A program made the translations under genes and the position numbers. Positions 20,343-28,745 of a DNA stretch of 64,000 nucleotides are shown here, piece after piece; positions within the stretch are counted from its first letter, which is position 1, and each line of letters starts with the position of its first letter. The notes beneath the pieces were generated by a model. The model saw nothing but the letters and a program-made list of their open reading frames with translations. It was not told where the DNA came from and made no database searches. Source of the stretch: Pelagomonas calceolata (lineage: Eukaryota > Sar > Pelagophyceae > Pelagomonadales > Pelagomonadaceae); contig CAKKNE010000001.1 in NCBI GenBank assembly GCA_918797485.1, positions 1,798,001-1,862,000 on the forward strand, given 5' to 3'.

Positions 20343-20731
20343 CGTGTTTGACCATCCTAGGAGCCGCGCACGCCGCCGCGAAGTCGAAGAAGCTCGAGAC
20401 GGACGAGGTCCTGGATAACGTCGCGCGGCACCAGTCCGTTCTCGAGGAAGAGTTGCGGGAACATCGCGCGGAGATCGCGCGCCTACGAATTAGGGAGCTG
20501 CCGGAAGATCTCTGTTGCAGCATCACGTGTGAAATTATGAAGGACCCGGTCATGTGCGTCGGCGACGGCCATACCTATGAGCGTGTGGCGATCGAACAGT
20601 GGCTCGCGACGGGCCGAGGGACATCGCCCGCGACGAACGAGCGGCTCGAGAACACGTCTCTCGTGACGAATCACATGGCGAAGAAGCTGATCGCCGCATT
20701 GCTCGAGGAGCACCGCCGCCGCGCGAAGTAA
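20339..20731 (+). CDS. U-box E3 ubiquitin ligase domain
   Basis: 130 codons. A short helix/coiled coil (EVLDNVARHQSVLEEELREH) is followed by a complete U-box: LPEDLCCSITCEIMKDPVM, GHTYERVAIEQWL, TSPATNERL, LVTNHMAKKLI. U-boxes bind E2 enzymes without zinc. Position and overlap make this the probable C-terminal half of the ankyrin ORF before it, where ankyrin repeats would select substrates. Confidence 0.65.
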   Translation: MTCLTILGAAHAAAKSKKLETDEVLDNVARHQSVLEEELREHRAEIARLRIRELPEDLCCSITCEIMKDPVMCVGDGHTYERVAIEQWLATGRGTSPATNERLENTSLVTNHMAKKLIAALLEEHRRRAK

Positions 20732-20762
20732 AAGGACAGTGGATGACTCGAAGTATATACAG

Positions 20763-20786
20763 CCTAGTGTGTCGCTATACGCTAGG
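20763..20786 (+). promoter_or_regulatory. Degenerate CTAG palindrome
   Basis: CCTAGTGTGTCGCTATACGC then TAGG resembles the recurring element with altered outer bases; 157 bp before the start at 20943. Weak match. Confidence 0.25.
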
Positions 20787-20942
20787 TGCGTGCTCTGGCA
20801 ACCTTGAGCAGCTGCACAGCGCTCATAGAGCATCCCTGTTTCCGCAGTTCACACGTTAGAACCCTAAAATTAACCCTCGAGGCTGTGAGAGCGCAGAATT
20901 TGCTACACCTAGCCCGCCTGGGCTGTAGGCAGGACCTCAACA

Positions 20943-21545
20943 ATGAGAGTGGCACCGAGGACGCTCTGCGCGGTGGCGTCCCTATCGCTCGCAGCAGCCC
21001 TCCAGGCGCCAGTCACGACGCCGCAGCGATGCGCGACGGCGCTACGCGCGCACGCCGACCGTCGAGCCCTGCTCCGAGGCCTCGGCGCCGCGTCGATCAC
21101 CGTGGCAACGCCGGCCCTCGCGCGGACCGGGTCGCTCATGGACTCGAAGAAGAAGAACTACGGTTATATGGATGAGCCGGCCCAGGCTTATCTATCGGAA
21201 CCGACCGCAGAATTCAAAGAGGCCGAAAAACTAAGAGCGGCGTACCGCGAGAAGACGAAGGAGATTCGGAAGATCTGGGACCCCGAATTCGCGAAGTTCC
21301 AGGACGCCAAGACGGACGCCGACCGGATCACGGCGCTCAAGCGTTTAGAGTACTTGATCCTCGGGAATCAAGGGTTACCGCCTGGTTTGCGACTCACAGA
21401 TTTCATCACCCTCTGTAGAAGAGTCAAGGCCAAGGCGACCCAAACGGGCGGCTGGAAGACGGACACGGAGATCGCGTACATGGACATGATCCGGAGCATC
21501 AAGAAGGCCGAGAACCCGAACTACAAGGAGGAGAACTACCTCTGA
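20943..21545 (+). CDS. Thylakoid-lumen protein with Tat-type tripartite presequence
   Basis: 200 residues. Three targeting parts are visible: an ER signal (MRVAPRTLCAVASLSLAAA) ending in the LQAP plastid cleavage motif, a short transit segment, and a twin-arginine lumen signal (DRRALLRGLGAASITVATPA) cut after ALA. The mature protein (about 140 residues) is charged and helical: AYREKTKEIRKIWDPEFAKF and a C-terminus rich in Lys/Asn/Tyr. Size, localisation and helical content fit a small extrinsic photosystem or lumen helper such as a PsbQ-like fold, but I see no diagnostic motif and do not name it. Confidence 0.75.
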   Translation: MRVAPRTLCAVASLSLAAALQAPVTTPQRCATALRAHADRRALLRGLGAASITVATPALARTGSLMDSKKKNYGYMDEPAQAYLSEPTAEFKEAEKLRAAYREKTKEIRKIWDPEFAKFQDAKTDADRITALKRLEYLILGNQGLPPGLRLTDFITLCRRVKAKATQTGGWKTDTEIAYMDMIRSIKKAENPNYKEENYL

Positions 21546-21567
21546 ATCTTAGGCTTTTATAACATTA

Positions 21568-22062
21568 CTAGCGGCTCTCCTTCATCCCTTTCAACTTCCC
21601 CTTGAGCTTGCGCTCGGTCGCGGCGCGCGCCTTCGCCGCTTGCAGCTGGCGCATGACCTCGTCGTCGCCACCTCTCGATTGCAAGACACCCGTCACGAGC
21701 TGCAGGGCCTGCATCGCGGCCTTGACCTTGTCTTCTGGTGATGCGTTCGGGTCGACCTCGGCCATGTTCTTTTTGGCGGCGGCGACCATGGCCGCGATCT
21801 GTTCAGGTGATAGCTGCGGCGTTTGTGCGGGCGCCGCGTTCGCGGTAGCGGCGGCGTCCGGCGCTGTCCCGGGCGCTGTCCCCGGCGCCGTCCCCGGCGG
21901 TGCTGGCTCCGGCGCCGCGGCGGCGTCTGCTGCCCGTTTGCGCTCGGCCGCGCGGCGCCGCTGCTCGCGCTTCTTCTGCGACTTGCTCGGCGGTGTCGTG
22001 CTGACACGCGCGGGCTCCGCGGGATCGACTGTCATGGATGGTGCGTCTACGAGCGATGCCAT
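21568..22062 (-). CDS. Small Ala/Pro-rich basic protein, unknown
   Basis: 164 residues from the ATG at 22062 (MASLVDAPSM); an in-frame ATG at 22143 is possible. A Lys/Arg-rich helix (KSQKKREQRRRAAERKRAA) precedes repeats of PGTA, then a helical segment with SPEQIAAMVAAAKKN and a basic tail (KGKLKGMKESR). It looks disordered and possibly nucleic-acid-associated. No family recognised. A CTAG palindrome lies 192 bp upstream of 22062, the typical distance here, which supports that start. Confidence 0.5.
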   Translation of the reverse strand: MASLVDAPSMTVDPAEPARVSTTPPSKSQKKREQRRRAAERKRAADAAAAPEPAPPGTAPGTAPGTAPDAAATANAAPAQTPQLSPEQIAAMVAAAKKNMAEVDPNASPEDKVKAAMQALQLVTGVLQSRGGDDEVMRQLQAAKARAATERKLKGKLKGMKESR

Positions 22063-22253
22063 CGCGAGAGGTGGGGCAAAAATCCGCGGCGCCTTCAAAG
22101 AGCTCCTGCAGAGAGGCGCCTTGTTGCGAGCTGTACAGAGCACAGCGATCTGCGTACGAGGACACGTGGTCCAAATGCAGCAAATGTGTGCGTGCGAGGC
22201 ACGACGGATTGCCCGTGAACGAGCTGCTCGGCTTGGGATGTCGACGATTTTTG

Positions 22254-22278
22254 GCTTGCTAGTGTCTTACACCACTAG
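22254..22278 (+). promoter_or_regulatory. CTAG palindromic element, copy 4
   Basis: GCTTGCTAGTGTCTTACACC then ACTAG, one arm altered; 192 bp upstream of the minus-strand start at 22062. Confidence 0.45.
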
Positions 22279-22322
22279 GTCATTCTCCCCAAAACCTCGC
22301 CGACACCAGAGAATAGACTTAA

Positions 22323-23651
22323 TTATGACCACCAATACCGAGCGAGCCGCCGCCGGGACCGCCGCCACCTCCTCAAGAGCCGCGACCCGCGGTTCCGGTT
22401 GTTGCTCATGCCGAGATGGTGCCCCAGCCCGCCCTTCCAGGGCGGCTCCGTGTCCCGCGACGGGTCCGTGAAGGCCCAGCCCAGGTTCAGCACGCAGCGC
22501 GTCACCCTTTGGTCCGCGTTCCCGCAGATCGCCTGGTCGACGCACCGTTTCCACTTCGGTCTCTGAACACTATTCATGAGACCTCTCGACACGGCGTAGC
22601 CGGCGCCGCCATAGACCCAGCTCCTTGCTACTGATGTCGTGGCGTTCCCCGTTGGATCTAGAGTGTACGGGTAGCCCGCGTCCACTCTCAGGCGTGTAGG
22701 TGAGGGTCGAATCGCGCAGCACTCGTGGTGCAAGTGACCACCGGCACAGACGCCGTCCTGCACCAGTTTTCCTGAACGCGCTTCGTAGTGTAGAGGTCGT
22801 CCCAGTTCCACGGGGCACGCCGTGTCCAAGGTAGAGCAGCAATCTATTTTCGGGGAAGAACGCTCCTCAGAAGGATAGCAGCCCGGCATGGCCGCGCCGC
22901 GTCGAGGGCCTCTCTGACCAACGAGCAAAGGCAAATGAGGATTCGACAACCGTTCCGACACTTGACCTAACGAGAATGTAGTATCGTCATCCCCCTGGAG
23001 CAGCCAATCGAACTTCGAACCCCACGTGTCGTTCGCGAACAACATCGCGATCAACGGCCGGTGCGCGCCGAGGTACCTGCGCGGAGCGTCGCGGTCTCGC
23101 GACGCGGTCCGAATGGCCTCAGAATCGAAAAAGAGACCACCCACTTCATTGTGAGATGGACACGAGTCGCGTCGATGGCGTGAAGGCGCCTCCACACGAC
23201 GGGACGCCGAGATATACTTGGCTCCATTCGTTTTGAAATCCACACCGCCTCGGCCCGGGTCGTCGGGGAAGCCTAGTATTCCCCTGGATACATCCGTCCT
23301 ATCGGAAGCGAAGACGTGGCGATGCTTCCCCAGATAGTGAGGAGTGAGGTACTTCTGCAACTGCTGCTCCCGTCTCTCGGAGGAGAAGCAGTGTAGGAGT
23401 ACGATGATGGGGACGTGGTTCTGTCGGTCTTTGAATTCTTCGCCGAACAGGGCCGGCCAGGCCTTCTCGAGATCAGGCGGCAGCACGACGCGCGGGCCGT
23501 GGAGCCGTCTCAGTTTTGCAGTTAGTGTACAGGCCTCCTCGAGCGTGCATTCCTCGGTCGCGGACGCGTTCGCGCGGCCCCGGAGCCAGGCGCGCACCTC
23601 CTGCGGGTCTGCGACGCAGCCGTGCAGCAGCAGGACTAGGAGGCAGCGCAT
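22323..23651 (-). CDS. Fringe-like GT31 glycosyltransferase
   Basis: 442 residues. Signal/anchor at the start (MRCLLVLLLHGCVA). The donor-binding DxD appears as WLLQGDDDTTF (about residue 215) and the GT31 signature GGAGYAVSRGL near residue 350; both fit the fringe/beta-1,3-glycosyltransferase family that works in the Golgi lumen. Many Cys in between (PKIDCCSTLDTACP, HHECCAI) suggest disulfides. The last 30 residues are Arg-rich and unlike the family. A stretch at 23150-23210 carries the introner core yet stays in frame, so the segment VEAPSRHRRDSCPS may be a retained intron rather than protein. Confidence 0.75.
   Translation of the reverse strand: MRCLLVLLLHGCVADPQEVRAWLRGRANASATEECTLEEACTLTAKLRRLHGPRVVLPPDLEKAWPALFGEEFKDRQNHVPIIVLLHCFSSERREQQLQKYLTPHYLGKHRHVFASDRTDVSRGILGFPDDPGRGGVDFKTNGAKYISASRRVEAPSRHRRDSCPSHNEVGGLFFDSEAIRTASRDRDAPRRYLGAHRPLIAMLFANDTWGSKFDWLLQGDDDTTFSLGQVSERLSNPHLPLLVGQRGPRRGAAMPGCYPSEERSSPKIDCCSTLDTACPVELGRPLHYEARSGKLVQDGVCAGGHLHHECCAIRPSPTRLRVDAGYPYTLDPTGNATTSVARSWVYGGAGYAVSRGLMNSVQRPKWKRCVDQAICGNADQRVTRCVLNLGWAFTDPSRDTEPPWKGGLGHHLGMSNNRNRGSRLLRRWRRSRRRLARYWWS
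23150..23210 (-). mobile_element. Introner core inside the GT31 reading frame
   Basis: On the gene strand the sequence gtgtggaggcgccttcacgc then catcgacgcgactcg has the introner core just after a gtgtgg end. No clear acceptor after the core except gaag before tgggtgg. Either a stop-free intron or an exonised relic. Confidence 0.4.
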
Positions 23652-24169
23652 CGGCGGCGTGAGGCAGCCCTAGCTGATGGCTGCAGGGCAGCCCGAGCAA
23701 CTGCGAAGCAACAAGAATTCACGGCCGACAGGCGAACGCCACCATCCTGCCACGAGCAGGATGCGTGCAGGCAGCCGACCAAAAAAAATGCCTCAGTGAT
23801 CAAAATGCGTCAAAACCCGAAAGACACGGACGGACTTGCCCCGCAGCGCCTTCCGGGCCCGAACGCGATGCGGCGACGCGCGCGACGCGTGGGCGCGGCC
23901 GCCGCGCACTCAGCCCCCACACGATTGCAGCGCTGTGGCCCAGACCAGGCGCCGAGCGCGGCCGGCACGCGTCCGCGGGCTGCCCGACGCGGACCACGCG
24001 CGTCCGCACACCACGGACGACACGCGGCACGCGCAGCACCCAGTGAATAGCGCACTACTGGCCAACTCTGAGGGTTAGCGCCAGGCTGCAGTGCCCGCGG
24101 ACGCGACGCGACGGCCGCGACTGCGTAGAACCACAGTTGAGCGCGCCACCGCGCCGCCGAATAGCTACG
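23652..24169. other. Divergent GC-rich intergenic region
   Basis: 518 bp between the GT31 and C2/PH genes. Arg-rich frames on both strands have no domains. No CTAG palindrome. Nothing recognised. Confidence 0.5.
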
Positions 24170-27100
24170 ATGCGGCCCGAGACGAAGCCGACGACGCGCC
24201 TCGGCCAGGAGCTGCGCACGACGGTGGCGCCGGCCTTTGGGCAAGAATCAAGGATGCTGGGCATCTTTATTCCCGGTCCCGACCTCTCGAAGTCGGGCGC
24301 CGACGCCTGGGCCAAAAGTCAACTAGATCCGATAGAAAAGGCTAGAAGGAAGGCTCGGAAAATAGAGAAGAGCCTCACGTCGGTCGGTAAAAGACCGTCA
24401 GATTTCGACACTAGAAGGTTTGTCAGGAAGGTCGCGACCGCAGCTAGTGTTCTTGAACACAAACCGGTGATAGGACGGACGTTCCTGAGCGATGACGATA
24501 TACCACAATTCTTGCAACGGAAGGTGAACTGTTCCCTGACGGCGGCGCAGGTCGGGGCTTTGCTGGATAAGGTACCTGAGTACTCTGATCCGAACAAGAC
24601 GAGTGATTGGCTGCTCGAGCACCAACCTGAATCTAGAGTTGTGGACGCGGTCTTTGCGGTCAACTTGATAACGTCGTTAGGAGAAGCGCACAACGGTGTC
24701 CAAACGGCGAATCGCATACGCGCCGATCTTAAAGACGCGGCCCTCGAGGCGAAGGTGCATAAAGCGGCGCGACCGAAGTCTGCGCCGAACCGCGTGCGGC
24801 CGCCCGTCGTCGGCCAGTGCACCACGGCGTTCATGCGGTTGCTCGACTCGCCCTCCAAGAAGAAGACTGAACCTACCATAAGTTTTGGCGTCGCCGCGAA
24901 GCTACTGACAAAAATGAAGAAGACCCGTCCTAAAAGTGCGCGGGGCTGGGGTTCGAGGGATGCTCGTCCATCTGCATATGCGAGAGATATAGCCGGCTGG
25001 TCCATCAAGGCTGTCAAGAGACCGAAGTCAGCGTTGCCGAAGCGCAGCGCCCATGCCCGCTTGAACAACCTGGTGGCCGGGGCGCACATTATTGATCTCG
25101 GAGGCCCTCGGAGACGCACGGAACTCCCGCCGGCACCTTTACCTTCACCTGTCAGGATGCGAGACCTACCGCAAAAACCCCTCGAGGCACACGATGCCGG
25201 CATCGCCAAGCTCCAAGCCATCGCATTACGCCACGAGCGCCACGCCATCGACCGGCTGGACGGGTGTGACATACAAGATCTGGCTTCTTTCGTTGAGAAA
25301 CGATTTCACGTCCACCTGACCAAAGCAGAGGCTTCCGCGATCCAAGGTCTAGCGCGGGACGGTGTCGCGCTCCAAGCTACTTTGCGAGAGTTGGCCACGA
25401 TCGGCTGCCGGCGCTCGCCACGCGTGTTGCTGTCCGGTTTATTAGCTGCTGTTCCTCTAGCACCGGGTGCCAATGAATCATTAGTAGCATTAGGTGGAGA
25501 TCTAGCAGCAAAGGCCTCGCAAGGGTCAGGCCACGCCCAGGATAGGTTGGAGAAGCTCGAGCGGGCCTGTGCGTGGGCCGCCCGTCGTATTGAGCTGTAT
25601 CCGGACGACGAGTCGATAGCCTTTGGGCTGAAAAGATTACAAAAATTAGTAAGGGCGGAGCTCGAACGTAGGCACGTTACCAAGAAGAAAGTGAAAACAT
25701 TGAGACATACCGTGTCCAACAAACCCGCGGACAAGCCTAAACTCGTCAGGAGGGAGTCGAATCTCACAAAACTAAAAAATCAATTAAATGATGCGCATGA
25801 AAGACAAGCTCAACAGCAAGTATTGTCGAAGTTCACGGAGAACCACAGGGTGAGGGAGCACCAGGTGTTCAAGGACGTCCAGGCTCGGAGTCATCGCGCG
25901 CGAGCTACGATGAATGCAGCCGAATTTGCCAGCATGATCCATAGAGATTTAGCGTCGCAGGCGGCGTCGGCCTTCGCCGTGGCGAAGAGTCCCGTTTCTC
26001 AGAAGGACGAGGATGAGTTACATGAGGAGCGGCTGCACCGGATGACGCGCGCGGGCTCGCCCTGTTCGTCCGGGGACGAGGGCTCGCCCCAGGCGTCTCC
26101 AGTGAAGCCCGTGCAAAAGGTCACGGAAGTGAAGGCTCCGTCGAACCCTACGACGCCGCGGCGGCGGCCGTCGCGTCGCACATCGTTACCGACGACGCCC
26201 TCGCAGCGGGGCCCCTTCGGCGCCGTCGCGACCCAATTAGCGGCAGAGGTCATCAACAATTGCGTGCGGAGCTTCGTGTATCGTTGTTTGAGAAAGAAGA
26301 TGGCGCGGGCCCAACACGAGTGGAAGCGCTGGATGGAGCAGCGCGCCCATCGCATGCTGGCAAGAGCCGCGCGGACCTGGGCCGCGAAAGCAAGGATGCG
26401 GAAGCGGTATCTGCGGGTGCAGGCCCAGTTGTTCGACCAGTCGAGGTCGATCATCGAGCGACTCATACTGCGCAAGGTGCGGAAGATGAGGGCCCTCAAG
26501 GCTGGTTTAACTGGGGCGGCCTACGCCATGGCCGTCGGTTCTATTTTTGATAAAGATCCCCTGTCCGAGGAGGAGGCTGCTGTGAGATTGCAGAAGCGTT
26601 TTAGGGCGATTGATGCTCGGGCTCGGTCGATGACCTTGCAACACGCGCGCGAAGCTACTAGATGCATCCGAGTGGAGGTCGTGAAGGCGCGCGGGCTGCG
26701 CGTCGCTGATGCTCGACGCCTGAACCAGGCCGACCACCACACGTTCATCGGCGGGGCCGCGGATCCGAGATGTTACGTTTCTGCACAGTTAGGTAACAGG
26801 GGAGGCTTCGGTCCTAGTAATGCCGGCGCTCCCGAAGAAGCCAAGGAAAGAATAGAGCGCCAGTACGACATCTTACTGAAGCGGCACCAAGCTCTGGACG
26901 AGCAGCACGTCCGCGACGACGGTGTGGAAAAACGAAAGTATCTCGATGCGCTAGACAAGCTCAAGGAGAGCTCGGAGGAGAAGAATAGAGAAGCCATAGC
27001 GTCGCGCGCGGCCAATCTGAGTAGCGTCATGGACAAGGCCTGCCTCCTCAAAATGCGGCGGAACACGATGCCGTTCTGGATGCCGTCCATCGTGCGCGCG

Positions 27101-28111
27101 CGGGACTGGGGCAAGTTCGCCGCCTATCCGTCAAGATACCCCCTATTCCGGGCCAAGACGAAGGTGATCCAGAAGACGCTGGACCCGACGTGGAACGCCC
27201 AATTTGACGTCCATGGGGTGGACCCCGACTCCACGGTCACGTTCACGGTAGCTGACGTGGACGATCCGACGTCGCCTCAGTCCGCCGACGATCGCGACGA
27301 CTTCCTCGGGCAAGTCACCGTGCAACTGAACGCGCTGCGGCACGCCGACTTTCTAGCTCAAATGACCTACGAGGCCGAGCGGCGGGCCAAGCTGAAGGCC
27401 AAGGCGGGCCGACGGCCTTCTAAAACAAAGACGCGCCTCCAGGCCGACGGCGCGTTGCTCGTCATGGATGCTCGGGCAAGGCTAGGTCCGAACCTCGTTC
27501 CGGTCTCGAAAGTAGTCAATGAGAAGGTGAACCACGTGGCGTTCGACGACGTCCACGTCGAGGCGACGGGCGCCGTGTATTATAGGATCTGGGCGGCGCC
27601 TCGAGCTAGATCGATCTGCGGGCACTTGGAGGTGAAGGTGCAACGAGGTTTTGTGGTCAGTTTCTGGAAACCGGTCTGGGCGTGCCTGGCGTTTAACAGG
27701 CTGACGCTGCGGGACCATCGCGGGGACGAACATTTGCGGTTGGACTTGCCTTTACGTCATCTCGAGGCCGTGGAAGTGCACTCGCCGGAGACGGCGGAAA
27801 GTATAGGGGATACGTTTTCCTTGGTCCTTGGAGGTGGGAAGCGTCATGACTTGCGGGTCGGTGATCTCGGAACACCTTTGAGGGATGTGGAGCACCAGGC
27901 CTGGGTGCGGCGGTTGCGGCGATGCGCGCCTAGAATACCAACAAATGAATTCGCGGACAGCGCGTGCCCGTTCCTGGAATATACGGAGACGCGGAAAAAC
28001 GACGGCGGGGTTGCCGCGAGGCGGGCCTCCATGCAGCGGCGGGCCGTCGCGCCGGGGAAGGGCGTCGATCCCCTTGCTGGGTTGGGGGATTTTTTGGCGA
28101 TGAATGGGTAA
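24170..28111 (+). CDS. Large C2/PH-domain protein with IQ-like motif and RPKSA repeats
   Basis: 1313 residues from the ATG at 24170. The N-terminal third is basic and has three RPKSA copies (about residues 200, 254 and 283). A helical middle follows with a possible IQ motif (AVRLQKRFRAIDARARS, near 802). A C2 domain (about 830-1055) starts at RCIRVEVVKARGLRVADA and finishes DPTWNAQFDV ... VTFTVADVDD ... DDFLGQVTVQL, but is split by a coiled-coil insertion of about 100 residues between its first strands. A PH-like fold comes last (about 1145-1255; GHLEVKVQRGFVVSFWKPVW). C2 and PH both bind membrane lipids, so it is probably a peripheral membrane or cortical scaffold. RPKSA-type motifs also occur in microtubule-associated proteins. 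No named orthologue recognised. Confidence 0.65.
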   Translation: MRPETKPTTRLGQELRTTVAPAFGQESRMLGIFIPGPDLSKSGADAWAKSQLDPIEKARRKARKIEKSLTSVGKRPSDFDTRRFVRKVATAASVLEHKPVIGRTFLSDDDIPQFLQRKVNCSLTAAQVGALLDKVPEYSDPNKTSDWLLEHQPESRVVDAVFAVNLITSLGEAHNGVQTANRIRADLKDAALEAKVHKAARPKSAPNRVRPPVVGQCTTAFMRLLDSPSKKKTEPTISFGVAAKLLTKMKKTRPKSARGWGSRDARPSAYARDIAGWSIKAVKRPKSALPKRSAHARLNNLVAGAHIIDLGGPRRRTELPPAPLPSPVRMRDLPQKPLEAHDAGIAKLQAIALRHERHAIDRLDGCDIQDLASFVEKRFHVHLTKAEASAIQGLARDGVALQATLRELATIGCRRSPRVLLSGLLAAVPLAPGANESLVALGGDLAAKASQGSGHAQDRLEKLERACAWAARRIELYPDDESIAFGLKRLQKLVRAELERRHVTKKKVKTLRHTVSNKPADKPKLVRRESNLTKLKNQLNDAHERQAQQQVLSKFTENHRVREHQVFKDVQARSHRARATMNAAEFASMIHRDLASQAASAFAVAKSPVSQKDEDELHEERLHRMTRAGSPCSSGDEGSPQASPVKPVQKVTEVKAPSNPTTPRRRPSRRTSLPTTPSQRGPFGAVATQLAAEVINNCVRSFVYRCLRKKMARAQHEWKRWMEQRAHRMLARAARTWAAKARMRKRYLRVQAQLFDQSRSIIERLILRKVRKMRALKAGLTGAAYAMAVGSIFDKDPLSEEEAAVRLQKRFRAIDARARSMTLQHAREATRCIRVEVVKARGLRVADARRLNQADHHTFIGGAADPRCYVSAQLGNRGGFGPSNAGAPEEAKERIERQYDILLKRHQALDEQHVRDDGVEKRKYLDALDKLKESSEEKNREAIASRAANLSSVMDKACLLKMRRNTMPFWMPSIVRARDWGKFAAYPSRYPLFRAKTKVIQKTLDPTWNAQFDVHGVDPDSTVTFTVADVDDPTSPQSADDRDDFLGQVTVQLNALRHADFLAQMTYEAERRAKLKAKAGRRPSKTKTRLQADGALLVMDARARLGPNLVPVSKVVNEKVNHVAFDDVHVEATGAVYYRIWAAPRARSICGHLEVKVQRGFVVSFWKPVWACLAFNRLTLRDHRGDEHLRLDLPLRHLEAVEVHSPETAESIGDTFSLVLGGGKRHDLRVGDLGTPLRDVEHQAWVRRLRRCAPRIPTNEFADSACPFLEYTETRKNDGGVAARRASMQRRAVAPGKGVDPLAGLGDFLAMNG

Positions 28112-28745
28112 TGTGGTCCACTCTAGTTATGTTCAAGTTCGGAGCTCTCTAGGCGACCCGCTCTATCATATCAGTTTACAACATCAAACGACATACTTAT
28201 TGCGGCGCTTCCTCGATTTCGATTCGCAGTGCAATAGAGACGTCGTCCGGCTTACGTGCCCCGCCGCGCGGGTGCTACCGCCAATAAAGTAAAGGCGGCA
28301 CGGGGCAGTCTATCTTCATTCCTGACCTCATGTCGCGGATAGCCGACAATCCGAGTGAGGGCATAAGCATACAGGGAAGAGCAAGCGCCGTCGGCATAGA
28401 AAAAAGCCGGGCGCAGAGGTCCAGTCGTACCGTCAGTCGCGTCCAGAATTCGGAAAAGGGGCTCGGCGCATATTCGCACATAGGCAAGGAAATATTGCCT
28501 TGGCTGCGGGCCGAGCGACAACGACAGGCAAATAGGAATTGACAGGATCCCTGGAAATAGTATAGCGGGCAAAATCGTGTTTTGTGAAAAGAGTCGGGCG
28601 TGAGCAGGGCGTCAGCGTGGGTGGCGGTTCGGGAGTCAGTCTCTGTGGCGTCGGATCGTCCCCGTTACAGATAGAAGCAGCGTCGAGTTTTGTGGAGCAG
28701 GGCGTCGGCGCGGTGGAAAACATGGCCAACGCGGCGGGCGCGCAC
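28112..28745. other. Convergent intergenic region
   Basis: 634 bp between convergent gene ends. Lower GC than the neighbours, no credible ORF, no repeat recognised. Confidence 0.5.

Noticed and set aside
25240-25265. Introner-like cacgccatcgac in the C2/PH gene
   Set aside because: Short match in coding sequence (HAIDRL) without splice sites or flanking repeats.
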